Notes under the pieces: generated by a model
What the model was told of the DNA's origin: nothing
Databases searched by the model: none
Seen by the model: the letters and a program-made list of their open reading frames with translations, nothing else
Shown: piece by piece, positions 47,350-57,556 of the stretch
Numbering within the stretch: position 1 is the stretch's first letter
How the letters are laid out: each line of letters starts with the position of its first letter
NCBI RefSeq assembly: GCF_001984575.1
Contig: NZ_LZNS01000001.1
Location: forward strand, 2,264,674 to 2,328,673
Source of the DNA: Streptomyces sp. MP131-18
Lineage (GTDB): Bacteria > Actinomycetota > Actinomycetes > Streptomycetales > Streptomycetaceae
Direction of reading: 5' to 3'
Length of the DNA: 64,000 nt
Translations under genes and position numbers: made by a program

Positions 47350-48666
47350 ATGGGCAGCCACCGGCAGCACCAACGAGACCAGCAGCAGGAACCGTCACCG
47401 TCCGGGCCGCGCCGCAGGAGCCTGCTCGGGTTCGGCGTCACCGCCGGCGTCCTCGGCGCCGGCGGCTACGCGGCGGCCCGGTACGGCTCGACCGGGTCAG
47501 GAACGGCCAGCGCGCTCGAACACTTCCCGACGCCGGGCAGCGGGAACGGCGCCGGCGGCGAAACGCCGGAAGGGCCGAGCGTGGAGAACCCGCGGCTCAT
47601 AGGCGACGGCTCCACCGCCGACACCGGCCCGCAGCCAGGCCAGCCCGAAGCGCGGGCCCTCGACCCCGGGGAACGGCCGCCGCAGTTCGTCGTCGTCTCC
47701 TGGGACGGCGCCGCCTCGCTGGACGACGGCCTCTTCGACCGGTTCCGCGGTCTTGCGGGCGAACTGGGCGCCGGCATGACGTTCTTCCTCACCGGCCTGT
47801 ACCTGCTGCCCGAGGCGAAGAAGGACCGCTACCTGCCGCCCCGCAACGCGCCCGGCGCCTCCGACGTCGGCTATCTCGACGACGGCCACATCCGGGAGAC
47901 GCTGCGGCAGCTGCGCGCCTCCTGGCTCGAAGGGCACGAGATAGGCACCCACTTCAACGGGCACTTCTGCGGCGGGACCGGCTCCGTCGAGCACTGGGAC
48001 CAGGCGGACTGGCACAGCGAGATCGAGCAGGCCCACGCGTTCGTCAGCCAGTGGCGGACCAACACCGGGTTCGACGACCTGGAGCCGCTGCCGTTCGACT
48101 ACCGCAAGGAACTCGTCGGCGGCCGGACCCCGTGCCTGCTCGGGCAGCAGAACCTGCTGCCCGTCGCCGCCGAACTCGGCTGGCGCTACGACGCCAGCTC
48201 CCCCGGCGGGCTCCAGCAGTGGCCCGCCCGCACCGACAGCGGGATATGGGACTTCCCGCTCCAGTCGGTGCCGTTCCCCGGGCACGGCTTCGAAGTGCTG
48301 ACGATGGACTACAGCATGCTGGCCAACCAGTCCGGCGGCGACACCGACGGCGACCCGGCCCAGTACGCGACCTGGCAGGGGCAGGCCACCGGCGCGTTCC
48401 TCGCCGGATTCGAGCGCGCCTACGGCACCAACCGGGCGCCGCTGTTCCTCGGCAACCACTTCGAGCAGTGGAACGGCGGCATCTACATGGACGCCGTCGA
48501 GGACGCGCTGCGCGAAATGGCCACGTACGACGACGTGCGCTTCGTGTCGTTCCGGCAGCTCTGCGACTGGCTGGAGGCGCAGCGCCCGCAGGTCCTGGAC
48601 AACCTCACAAGCCTGGGGGTGGGGCAAGCTCCCCCGAACGGATGGGGGAGGGTGGTAACGGGTTGA
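47350..48666 (+). CDS. Tat-exported polysaccharide-deacetylase-like protein
   Basis: This 438-residue protein carries a twin-arginine signal (RRRSLLGFG, about 22-30) and a NodB-like barrel: VVSWDGAASLDDGLFDRF, FFLTGLYLLP, GHEIGTHFNGHFCG (two His in metal position), and a C-terminal FLGNHFEQWNGG. The usual NodB catalytic Asp pair is seen only partly, so activity is not certain. Expected location is outside the membrane. The last codons overlap a G-rich hairpin repeat. It precedes the sigma factor gene. Confidence 0.8.
   Translation: MGSHRQHQRDQQQEPSPSGPRRRSLLGFGVTAGVLGAGGYAAARYGSTGSGTASALEHFPTPGSGNGAGGETPEGPSVENPRLIGDGSTADTGPQPGQPEARALDPGERPPQFVVVSWDGAASLDDGLFDRFRGLAGELGAGMTFFLTGLYLLPEAKKDRYLPPRNAPGASDVGYLDDGHIRETLRQLRASWLEGHEIGTHFNGHFCGGTGSVEHWDQADWHSEIEQAHAFVSQWRTNTGFDDLEPLPFDYRKELVGGRTPCLLGQQNLLPVAAELGWRYDASSPGGLQQWPARTDSGIWDFPLQSVPFPGHGFEVLTMDYSMLANQSGGDTDGDPAQYATWQGQATGAFLAGFERAYGTNRAPLFLGNHFEQWNGGIYMDAVEDALREMATYDDVRFVSFRQLCDWLEAQRPQVLDNLTSLGVGQAPPNGWGRVVTG
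48629..48650. repeat. Hairpin repeat at the 3' end of the deacetylase gene
   Basis: CTCCCCC and GGGGGAG form a 7-bp stem at the end of the coding region. Immediately before it, GGGCAAGCTCC (48622-48632) also occurs in the hairpin at 57426-57451. The shared word marks a dispersed Streptomyces-type palindromic repeat. Confidence 0.5.
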
Positions 48667-48748
48667 TGCGAGACGGAAAGCACCGGCGGCACGAGCGGCG
48701 GTGAGCACACGGGCGAGGGAAAGACGGACCGGTTGTGAGGGCGGAGAC

Positions 48749-49234
48749 GTGAGCGGGGCCGACGAGGCCGAGGCGCTGTTCGAGGACTTCTACCCGCGGC
48801 TGGCGGGCTGGTGCCGCGGACTGGTCGAATCCGACGCGGCGGCGCACGACATCGCGTCCGAGGCGTTCACCCGCCTGTGGTCGCGCTGGTCCAGCGTCGA
48901 GCGGCCCGAGGCGTACCTCTTCGGCGTGGCCGCCAACCTCGTCAAGGACCACTGGCGCGGCCGGGACCGCGAACGCCGCGCCACCCGGCACCTGAGCGCC
49001 GCGGCGAAAGAGCACTCCCCTGCCGCCGACGACGGATTCGACGTGCGCAGCCTCGTCGAAGACCTGCCCGACCGCCTGCGCGCGCCGGTGCTGCTGTACT
49101 ACTACGCCGGTCTGCCGGTGAACGAGATAGCCACGGCGCTGCGGCGCCGGCCAGGCACGGTCAAGAGCGACCTTCACCGCGCCCGGCAACGGCTGCGGAT
49201 CGCACTGAGGGGACTGCATGACACCACCACATGA
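48749..49234 (+). CDS. ECF-type RNA polymerase sigma factor
   Basis: This 161-residue sigma-70 family protein has region 2 (FEDFYPRLAGWCRGLV through EAYLFGVAANLVKDHWR) and region 4 (RAPVLLYYYAGLPVNEIATALRRRPGTVKSDLHRARQRL). The intervening linker is short, as in ECF sigma factors. The GTG start at 48749 follows GAGG; a GTG at 48701 would add 16 residues. It overlaps the next gene by 17 bases, a common arrangement for a sigma factor and its membrane-bound regulator. Confidence 0.92.
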   Translation: MSGADEAEALFEDFYPRLAGWCRGLVESDAAAHDIASEAFTRLWSRWSSVERPEAYLFGVAANLVKDHWRGRDRERRATRHLSAAAKEHSPAADDGFDVRSLVEDLPDRLRAPVLLYYYAGLPVNEIATALRRRPGTVKSDLHRARQRLRIALRGLHDTTT

Positions 49235-50162
49235 CGCGTACCAGCCACCCGATCCCACCGACGGGCCGGACGAACCATCGGAGCTGACCGACGCGTTCCG
49301 GACGCAGGAGGTGCGGCTCGCGCCGCCGCCCGGCGCGTTCGCGGCCGTGCGCCGCCGGGCCGCGGCCCGGCGGCGGCGCCGCGTGCTGGCCGTGGGCACC
49401 GGCGTCGCCGTGTGCCTCGCCGGAGCCACCGTCGTCGTCGCGATGGCGCGGCCGGGCGACGACGGGCCCGTCACCGCCGGGCCCTCGGCCCAGGACCCGG
49501 CGCCGCCCGGCCCGGAACGGTCCTCCGCCGCGCCCGAGGCCGAGGAGGACGACAGACCCGAACGCCCCACCGAGGAGGACCGGGACACCGGCACTTCGCC
49601 CGAGCCGGACGACCCCGGCGGCAGCGGCCCCACCGACGGCGCCGGGGACGGCGGGCAGCAGGACGGCAGCGGCGGTACCGGGGAAACCGAAGGCGGCGAC
49701 GGGCCCGGCGCGGCGGGCGTCGGGCCACCGGACTGCGACGCCCGCCAGCTCGGCGTCTCGCTCGGGCGCCCGGGCGGGGCCGCCGGGTCCGTGACGTACG
49801 TGCTCACGTTCATCAACAACGGCACCGAACCGTGCGCGGTGCTCGGGTTCCCCGGCGTCGCGCTCGTGTCCGGCGAAGGCGGCGAGCCGATCGGCAGCCC
49901 GGCCGCGCAGGGCCGGGAACGCGGCCCGGCCGCCGCCGTCGAGCTCGCGCCGGGCGGCACCGCGCAGGCCGACCTGCGGATCGCGCGGGCCGAGAACTAC
50001 CCCGAGGCCGACTGCTCCCCCACCCCCGCCCCCGGTCTGCGGGTGCAGGCCCCCGAGGCGGCCGGCGGCCAGTACCTGCCACTGGACGGCATCACCGGCT
50101 GCACCGACCCGGACACCGGCCTGCTGAGCGTCACCGCGCTCTACGGCCAGCAGGAACGGTGA
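49218..50162 (+). CDS. Membrane-anchored DUF4232 protein, possible sigma-factor partner
   Basis: This 314-residue protein has a short cytoplasmic N-terminus, a basic stretch and one membrane helix (VLAVGTGVAVCLAGATVVVAM, about 56-76), a long Pro/Asp/Gly-rich linker and a C-terminal DUF4232 beta domain with paired Cys (PPDCDARQLGVSL, EPCAVLGFPG). The overlap with the sigma gene suggests it is its anti-sigma factor or sensor, though the N-terminus lacks a clear zinc-type anti-sigma motif. Confidence 0.85.
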   Translation: MTPPHDAYQPPDPTDGPDEPSELTDAFRTQEVRLAPPPGAFAAVRRRAAARRRRRVLAVGTGVAVCLAGATVVVAMARPGDDGPVTAGPSAQDPAPPGPERSSAAPEAEEDDRPERPTEEDRDTGTSPEPDDPGGSGPTDGAGDGGQQDGSGGTGETEGGDGPGAAGVGPPDCDARQLGVSLGRPGGAAGSVTYVLTFINNGTEPCAVLGFPGVALVSGEGGEPIGSPAAQGRERGPAAAVELAPGGTAQADLRIARAENYPEADCSPTPAPGLRVQAPEAAGGQYLPLDGITGCTDPDTGLLSVTALYGQQER

Positions 50163-50169
50163 ACGCACA

Positions 50170-50202
50170 CCGGCCCGGGGCGGACACCACACTCCGGGCC
50201 GG
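50170..50202. terminator. Hairpin terminator
   Basis: A 9-bp stem (CCGGCCCGG and complement) around a 15-base loop, 8 bases after the DUF4232 gene. Confidence 0.55.
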
Positions 50203-50378
50203 GTCGGCGTGATCCACCTGGGCAGGGTCTGACCGGCGGCGGAATCCATGGGCGGAGTTGTCGCGGGGGTGCGGTCCCGCGTCGACCGGTTTTTCCGGGC
50301 CGCGGGGCGGCCCGGGTGACCGGTCGGCGGCACGGCGTCCCGTGGTGCGACGACATGTGCCGTGATCGGTGCGATACG

Positions 50379-50642
50379 TCAGCGGTGGGCCTTCACGCGG
50401 TCGAGGGCTGCCACGCCCGCCGCGGCCAGTGCGATCTGGATGAGCCACTCGATCCAGTCGACCCCGTCGGTGTCGCCCACGCCGAGGCCCGCGGCGATGG
50501 CGGTGCCGATGAGCGCGGCGACGACGCCCACGGCCATCGTCCACAGGATGCCGATGCGCTGCCGACCGGGCAGGACCAGCCGGGCCAGCGCCCCGATGAT
50601 CAGCCCGATCACGATGGCGCTGATAATTCCGGAGATCTCCAC
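50379..50642 (-). CDS. GlsB/YeaQ/YmgE-family membrane protein
   Basis: This 87-residue protein has three hydrophobic helices with the family's glycine pattern (ISAIVIGLIIGALARLVLPG, GILWTMAVGVVAALIGTAI, LIQIALAAAGVAAL). Such transglycosylase-associated proteins sit in the membrane and respond to envelope stress. The GTG at 50642 follows GGAAAGG; a longer start is possible. Confidence 0.85.
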   Translation of the reverse strand: MEISGIISAIVIGLIIGALARLVLPGRQRIGILWTMAVGVVAALIGTAIAAGLGVGDTDGVDWIEWLIQIALAAAGVAALDRVKAHR

Positions 50643-50717
50643 TTTCTTGGCCTTTCCGTGCGTGAGTGATCTCCGAGTGCCCATCTTCCGGCGGCGCAGT
50701 CCTCGCCGCCCGCCCGT

Positions 50718-51551
50718 TCAGCCCGGCGGGACCGGACCGCGCTGGCAGTGCGGGCACCAGTAGGCGGGGCGCTCCCTGCCGGGCTCGCCGTGCGCCGTGG
50801 CCGCCATGCGGACGGGCGTCCCGCACCGCAGGCAGGAACGTCCCGCCCGCCCGTACACGTACAACCGCGGCGCTGCCCGGCCCCGCACGCCGCGCTCCCG
50901 CGGGTGGGTGGCCGTGGTCGTGGTGCGGTCGGGGCGGTCGCGGTTGGCCAGGAGCAGCCGCCTCGCCTCGCCGACGAGACGGCCGGGATCGGCCAGCTCT
51001 CCCACCGGCAGCCACGGCGTGACCCCGGCCAGGAAGCACAGCTCCGCCATGTACACGTTGCCGAGGCCCGCGAGATTCCGCTGGTCGAGCAGGACCGCGC
51101 CCAGCGGGCGGGCCGGATCGGCGGCGAGCCGCCGCAGCGCCTCGGCCGCGTCCCAGTCGGGGCCGAGCAGATCGGGCCCCAGATGGCCGACGACGCGGTG
51201 CTCCTCCGCGGTGCGCAGCAGATCCAGCACCTGGAGGCGGTAGCCCACGGCCACGAGCCCCCCGGTGTCCAGCACCGCCCGGATCTGATGGGCCGGGCCA
51301 CCGCTCCAGCGCCGGCCGGCCGGGAACACCCGCCAGGAGCCGTCCATCCGCAGATGCGAGTGGAGCGTCAGGCCGCCGTCGAGGCGCGCGAGCAGATGCT
51401 TGCCGCGGGCCACGACCTCCCGCACGGTGCGGCCCCGCAGATCGGCGGTCGCCAGCCGGGGAACGCGCAGGTCCGCCCGCACCAGACGCCGCCCGGCCAG
51501 CGCCTCGTGCAGCCGCGCCGCGGCCTGGCTGACGGTGTCTCCCTCGGGCAT
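50718..51551 (-). CDS. nei: Formamidopyrimidine / endonuclease VIII-type DNA glycosylase
   Basis: This 277-residue base-excision enzyme starts MPEGDTV, where Pro2 after Met removal is the catalytic nucleophile and Glu3 the general acid. LLDQRNLAGLGNVYMAEL is the helix-two-turn-helix core. The C-terminal zinc finger has CLRCGTP and CPHC. It excises oxidised pyrimidines and related lesions. The start at 51551 is fixed by the need for Pro2; a frame three codons longer would block the active site. Confidence 0.94.
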   Translation of the reverse strand: MPEGDTVSQAAARLHEALAGRRLVRADLRVPRLATADLRGRTVREVVARGKHLLARLDGGLTLHSHLRMDGSWRVFPAGRRWSGGPAHQIRAVLDTGGLVAVGYRLQVLDLLRTAEEHRVVGHLGPDLLGPDWDAAEALRRLAADPARPLGAVLLDQRNLAGLGNVYMAELCFLAGVTPWLPVGELADPGRLVGEARRLLLANRDRPDRTTTTATHPRERGVRGRAAPRLYVYGRAGRSCLRCGTPVRMAATAHGEPGRERPAYWCPHCQRGPVPPG

Positions 51552-51615
51552 GCCTCCCATGATGCGCCACCCCGCGCGACCGGGCCGCGCCGCAGGTCAG
51601 GACGGTCAGGACAGG

Positions 51616-52626
51616 TCAGGACGGGTCCGCCGGGGCGGCCAGCGCGCGCAGCAGCACGTACGCCTCCTGGATGAACCGCCCGCGCAGGGTCGGGGCCGTC
51701 GCGGCCAGGGCCACGACGTGCACGCGCGGCGCCGGGCAGAAGCCGACGAACGTGGACGTGCCGCGCGTGCCGCCGGAGTGGAAGTACAGCGCGTGGCCGG
51801 GGCGCGCCCTTCGGCTCCAGGCCAGCGGCAGCTCGGGCCCGCCGGGCCCCGGGCTGCGCGGGCGCACCACCTCGCGCAGCGCCGCGTGCAGCGGGCCGTT
51901 CGGTGCGGCCGCGTCGGGCGCGGTGTGCGCGCCGAGGAAACGCAGCAGGTCGGCGGCGCTCGACCGCAGGGCCCCGGCGCCCGGCAGCGCCGGGATCTGC
52001 CAGGGCGGCAGCGGCCGGCCGCGCCAGTGGCCCGTGGCCTGCGGCAGCGTGGGGTCGGTGGTGGTGTCGCCGAGACCGAGCGGGCCGAGCAGCCGGGCGT
52101 CGAGCAGCGCGGCGTAGTCCGTGCCCGCTTCCTCGGCGAGGAGCCGGCCGAGCAGGCCGACACCGAAGTTGGAGTACCGCACGCGCGTGCCGGGCGTGCG
52201 CCTGACCCGGGTGCGGGCCAGCGCGGGCAGCAGCCGTTCCGGCGGGTAGCGGCCGTAGGGGTTGGTGAACCAGCCGGGCAGGGCCGTGCGCAGCAGGCCG
52301 CGCGGCAGGCGTGGCAGCCCCGATGTGTGGGTCGCCAGGTGCTCCAGGGTGATGGGCCGGCCGCGGGCCCCGGCCGGGTCGCCCAGCGCGACCTCGCCGC
52401 GCGCGGCCATCTCGGCCAGCAGCAGCACGGTGAACGTCTTGGTGACGGAACCGATCTCGAACCGCGTGCGGTCGGTCACCGGCGTGGCACCGGCGCGGTC
52501 GGCGGTGCCACGGCACAGGGCCGCGGCACCGCCCGGCGTCTCCGCGGCCACGACGAGGCCGGTGCGGGGCCCCACGGTGTCCGCGACGGCGGCCAGCCGC
52601 CGCCCCAGTCCGTCCACCGGCGTCAC
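51616..52626 (-). CDS. Beta-lactamase-fold serine hydrolase
   Basis: This 336-residue enzyme has the class C beta-lactamase / DD-peptidase motifs: SxxK as SVTK (about residue 73), YxN as YSN in VRYSNFGVG, and the HxG triad as HSGGTRG. No signal peptide is evident, so it is probably cytoplasmic and more likely an esterase or peptidase than an antibiotic-degrading enzyme. It ends the small-peptide operon and overlaps the gene before it. Confidence 0.87.
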   Translation of the reverse strand: MTPVDGLGRRLAAVADTVGPRTGLVVAAETPGGAAALCRGTADRAGATPVTDRTRFEIGSVTKTFTVLLLAEMAARGEVALGDPAGARGRPITLEHLATHTSGLPRLPRGLLRTALPGWFTNPYGRYPPERLLPALARTRVRRTPGTRVRYSNFGVGLLGRLLAEEAGTDYAALLDARLLGPLGLGDTTTDPTLPQATGHWRGRPLPPWQIPALPGAGALRSSAADLLRFLGAHTAPDAAAPNGPLHAALREVVRPRSPGPGGPELPLAWSRRARPGHALYFHSGGTRGTSTFVGFCPAPRVHVVALAATAPTLRGRFIQEAYVLLRALAAPADPS

Positions 52627-53561
52627 ACGAGGGCGGGGGCGCCGCGGTGGCGCGAGAGGGCCAGGGTGCCCGCGACGGCGGCGACCACCGTGGTGTGGTG
52701 ATGCTCGCGGAACGCCTGCTCCGGGTCGTCCGATACGGGCTCACCGTTCCGCGGCACGAGACCGTCGGGGCGCTGCGCCCCGGCCAGCACCTCCCACACC
52801 TCGGGGGCGGAACGCGGCTCGGCGAGGCAGGAGTCGACGATCAGCAGCTCGGCCAGCAGGTCCCACTCCTGGATCTCCTGCCACACGTCCATCCAGACCG
52901 GCAGCCACCGCGCCAGGTAGTCCTGGATCTCCGGGGAGAGCCCCTGGGGCCTGCCGCCCCAGTCGGTGACGTGGAAGACCGTGTGGGTCACGCAGTAGGC
53001 GGTCATCCAGTCGATCGCCCAGGGCTCGGGGGTGTGCCCGAGCCACGTGGCGTCCGTGAGGACTTGCCAGTCCGGCTCCCGGTCCAGGCCCGCCACGCGC
53101 GCCGCGTTGGCCACGGCGAGGCGGCGGTTGGGCAGTTGCTCGGCGCCGTCGCGCGAGACCAGGCGTCCCAGGTGGTTGAACAGGGCGTGCAGCCGCTCGT
53201 GCCGGTAGCCGGCGCGCGCGAAGTGCGTGTACAGCTCCAGCGGGTCGGTCATCATCATGTACCGCAGCTGCCGCTCGTACAGCAGGTCGCCCTCGCGCAA
53301 CTGCGCCCAGGCGAAGTCCAGGATCTCCTCGGCGGCCCGCCGGTCGGCCGGGGAGGCGATGCCCTCGCGCAGCACGAGGGAGGCGGCGAGCGCCGACTCG
53401 CCCAGTGGCTTGTACACGCTGTCCGGGTCGGTCAGCTCGCCTGAGGTGTCGGGCGGCAGCGAGCCCAGCTCGCGGTGCCGGTGGAGCCAGCCGACGGCAC
53501 CGGTGGCCAGCGTGTGCGCGGTCCTGCGCACGGCCGCGGGCGAAGGGGACGGCGCGGTCAT
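52623..53561 (-). CDS. DUF6895-like protein of unknown function
   Basis: This 312-residue, largely helical protein (TWLGHTPEPWAIDWMTAYCVTHTVFHVTDWGG, LLIVDSCLAEPRSAPEVWEVL) resembles an actinomycete family that I know only as a domain of unknown function (DUF6895, from memory). The repeated His/Asp/Trp pattern could hold a metal. It overlaps both neighbours by four bases, so it is tightly coupled to the upstream unknown protein and the downstream hydrolase. Confidence 0.7.
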   Translation of the reverse strand: MTAPSPSPAAVRRTAHTLATGAVGWLHRHRELGSLPPDTSGELTDPDSVYKPLGESALAASLVLREGIASPADRRAAEEILDFAWAQLREGDLLYERQLRYMMMTDPLELYTHFARAGYRHERLHALFNHLGRLVSRDGAEQLPNRRLAVANAARVAGLDREPDWQVLTDATWLGHTPEPWAIDWMTAYCVTHTVFHVTDWGGRPQGLSPEIQDYLARWLPVWMDVWQEIQEWDLLAELLIVDSCLAEPRSAPEVWEVLAGAQRPDGLVPRNGEPVSDDPEQAFREHHHTTVVAAVAGTLALSRHRGAPALV

Positions 53562-54268
53562 GCGGTCCGCCTTTCTGATCCGGCCGCCAGCCGGCGGGCG
53601 ATCGCGGTGTCGAGCGCGGTGCGCGCGGTGCCGCTGCCGCACAGCTCGATGTGGTCGAGCACGGCGCCGAGGTCGAGGGTGCACGGCGCGCCCCGGCCGT
53701 CGGCGTACGCGGCCCAGCGCGCGAGGCGGGCCGCCGTCGGGTGGTCGCGGCGCAGCAGCGCGCGGGTGGTGCCCATGGCGAGGGCCTGGGCGGCGCGGGC
53801 GTCCGGCTCGGGCAGCGGGCCCGTCACGCCGGGCAGCGCCAGCGGGGACAGCCGGGCCATCCACCCGGCCCAGATCCGCCAGCGGTGGCGGGGGGTGCGG
53901 CTGACGGGCTGGGCGCCGGGGGCCACCGGGTCGCCGCCGTGCCGGGTGAGGAGCGCGGCGGTGGCGCGGTCGCGCCACACCGTCTCGGGCGGGTCGTCGG
54001 GGCCGGGCGGGAAGACGCGGAACGCCTCGGTCACCGCCTCGCAGTCGGCCGGGCCGAAGGCCGCCCCGGCCAGCAGGGCCGGGGCGAAGACATCGGGGCC
54101 GAGGACCCGCACGGCGGCCAGCGCCGCCTTCGGGTCCCCGGCTTCCTCGACGTGGCGCGCGGGCCCCGCCGGACCCCGGGTGCCCGTGAGGGCACCCAGG
54201 ACGCGCCCGGCCAGACTCTCCACCGCGGCGGCATAGACCGCATGCGGCGACGGGTCCGGATACGACAT
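53558..54268 (-). CDS. Unknown protein of the small-peptide operon
   Basis: This 236-residue, Ala-rich, helical protein has no motif I recognise. It overlaps the DUF6895-like gene by four bases and follows the small peptide gene by about 100 bases. Codon bias supports coding. It may serve as a partner or scaffold for that protein. Confidence 0.65.
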   Translation of the reverse strand: MSYPDPSPHAVYAAAVESLAGRVLGALTGTRGPAGPARHVEEAGDPKAALAAVRVLGPDVFAPALLAGAAFGPADCEAVTEAFRVFPPGPDDPPETVWRDRATAALLTRHGGDPVAPGAQPVSRTPRHRWRIWAGWMARLSPLALPGVTGPLPEPDARAAQALAMGTTRALLRRDHPTAARLARWAAYADGRGAPCTLDLGAVLDHIELCGSGTARTALDTAIARRLAAGSERRTA

Positions 54269-54367
54269 CGGTGACTCACCTTCTGTCAGCTTCTGTCGGC
54301 TTGCGTCTGCTTCTCTCAGCAGTGACGAGCGCTGGTGTGCGGCGGGGCAACGCCCCCGGACCGAGGG

Positions 54368-54559
54368 TTACTTGCGCGGCTCCGAGGGCTGCTTCGGGGA
54401 CAGCAGGATCAGGAGCAGGAGAACGCCGACCGCCTCGGGTGAGTAGACGGGAGCGCCGCTGACGGGGGCCTCGGGCTCGGAGATCAGCGAGGTCATGGCG
54501 GAACGCTCCGCCGACCCGGCGAGGACTGGGGAGATGCGGGTGCTGGCCTGAACGGACAT
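54368..54559 (-). CDS. Small peptide, possible precursor
   Basis: This 63-residue peptide (MSVQASTRISPVLAGSAERS at the start, then EAPVSGAPVYSPEAVGVLLL, and a basic KQPSEPRK tail) follows GGAGG with a 4-base gap. It has no Cys. The C-terminal hydrophobic block LLLLILLSP could be a membrane segment or part of a modified core. Its location ahead of two unknown genes and a hydrolase is like a peptide natural product operon, but I see no known leader motif. Confidence 0.6.
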   Translation of the reverse strand: MSVQASTRISPVLAGSAERSAMTSLISEPEAPVSGAPVYSPEAVGVLLLLILLSPKQPSEPRK

Positions 54560-54753
54560 CGTGCCTCCATATGGGCATCTCTGGCGCGCACTTGACGCGC
54601 CGCGTCGAATCAGACGCTGCCCGGGGCCCTGCCGATTCATCACCGATCAGATGAAGTGCCACACGTACGGATGAATTGGGTCAACAGGGCAATGAACGCA
54701 TTCACCCGTGAGGGGATTTGCAGGCGACGCGCCGATGTGCTCGGCGATGCGGC

Positions 54754-55470
54754 TCAGAGGACGGGCGGGGTGATGGTGAACCGCGCGTTGATGTGCGCGT
54801 GTACCGTCTGGCGGCGCGGTTCGAGGTCGAGCGATGGCACCCCCGATTCCGCCGCGCCGCCCGGCGCCGCGCCGCGGGCCGCCGCGCCCGCGTAGATGGC
54901 GTGCGGCTCGGAGTCGACGCCGATGTCGGCGAGTTCGACCAGTGCGGCCAGGTCGGACCCGAGGGCGGCGGCGTACTCCCGGGCGCGGGTGACGGCCTCC
55001 CGCACGGCCTGCCTGCGGGCCTCGCGGTGGACGGGCGAGGAGGGGCGCAGCGCCCACCACGGCCCGTCGACGCGGGTCAGTTCGAGATCGGCCAGGCGCG
55101 TGGTCAGCTCGCCCAGCACGGTGAAGTCGCCCACGGTCGCCTGGATGTGGACGTGCCCGTGGTAGGTGCGGACGTGCTCGCCGCGCCCGCGGCGAGTCAG
55201 TTCCGGGGTGATCGAGAAGCTGCCCGTCGCGGTGTCCTCTATCGCCCCGCCATACGACGAGAGCAGCCCGAGCGCGGCGCCGTTGCGCCGGGTCAGGTCG
55301 GTCAGCGCGGCGGCGCGGTCGGCGCCGCGGGCGGTCACGACCACGCCGATGCGGGCGATCTCCGGGTCGACTTCGAGCCGGGCCGAGCCGCGCACGGACA
55401 CGCGCGGCGCGTCGGGCGTCGCCACCAGGGGGGCGGGAGCGGGCGGGGGAACGGAGGCGGAGTGCGTCAT
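54754..55470 (-). CDS. SIMPL (DUF541) domain protein
   Basis: This 238-residue protein has the SIMPL pattern: VRGSARLEVDPEIARIGVVVTARGADR at the start, the central VQATVGDFTVLGEL, ALxREAVxxAREYAAALG-like RREARRQAVREAVTRAREYA, and a C-terminal NARFTI strand. The family is found in many bacteria as cytosolic or exported proteins of unknown role. No signal peptide is evident here. Confidence 0.86.
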   Translation of the reverse strand: MTHSASVPPPAPAPLVATPDAPRVSVRGSARLEVDPEIARIGVVVTARGADRAAALTDLTRRNGAALGLLSSYGGAIEDTATGSFSITPELTRRGRGEHVRTYHGHVHIQATVGDFTVLGELTTRLADLELTRVDGPWWALRPSSPVHREARRQAVREAVTRAREYAAALGSDLAALVELADIGVDSEPHAIYAGAAARGAAPGGAAESGVPSLDLEPRRQTVHAHINARFTITPPVL

Positions 55471-55621
55471 GGGGACACCCTCGCATTCCACGGCCGGCAG
55501 CCGCGTGTTGCCGCCCGCCCGGCGAACGCGCACGCGTTCCGGCGTCGCCGCCGGACCCGGCGGATCGGAACGACGAGCGGACGGACCCCGCGTCCCCGCT
55601 CCCGCACCCGCACCCGCACCC

Positions 55622-57256
<1,635 letters not shown>

Positions 57257-57383
57257 TCAACGAGTCGGATGCCGGCCGGCCGACCCGCGCGGCGCGCCGG
57301 GCCCCACCCGCGGTGCGACGTTCCGGGCGAATGTGCCATATCCGCAGGTTCCGGCCGTGGCCGATCATTCTGCGGCACGACCC

Positions 57384-57402
57384 GGGTCTTGCGGCAAGCC
57401 CC
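57384..57402 (-). promoter_or_regulatory. Rifamycin-associated element (RAE)
   Basis: GGGTCTTGCGGCAAGCCCC matches the 19-bp inverted repeat consensus GGGGCTTGCGGCAAGCCCC, as I recall it, at 18 of 19 positions. Such elements precede rifamycin resistance genes (rph, rox, helR) in actinomycetes and drive rifamycin-inducible expression. It lies 139 bp upstream of rox. Confidence 0.8.
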
Positions 57403-57425
57403 CCGGTGCGCTATACGTTGAGAGT

Positions 57426-57451
57426 GGCAAGGAGCGGGCAAGCTCCTTGCC
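57426..57451. terminator. Hairpin between protease and rox
   Basis: A perfect 10-bp stem (GGCAAGGAGC and complement) with a 6-base loop, followed on the + strand by a T-rich TTTGCTTTTG. No + strand gene ends here, so it may insulate rox from the upstream protease gene or be a dispersed repeat. Confidence 0.55.
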
Positions 57452-57480
57452 TTTGCTTTTGCCTCCGCTTTGACGCCGCC

Positions 57481-57517
57481 GGGCCGTCGCCACACGAACA
57501 ACGTGTGGCGACGGCCC
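57481..57517. terminator. Strong hairpin terminator of the protease gene
   Basis: A perfect 16-bp stem (GGGCCGTCGCCACACG and complement) with an AACAA loop, 40 bases past the stop codon of the leftward protease gene. Confidence 0.8.
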
Positions 57518-57556
57518 GGCGGAAAGGTCATGCGGGGTACGTCATGCGGGGTGGCG

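Noticed and set aside
51616..52626. Secreted antibiotic-resistance beta-lactamase
   Set aside because: No signal peptide; its operon with unknown proteins suggests an esterase or peptidase role instead.
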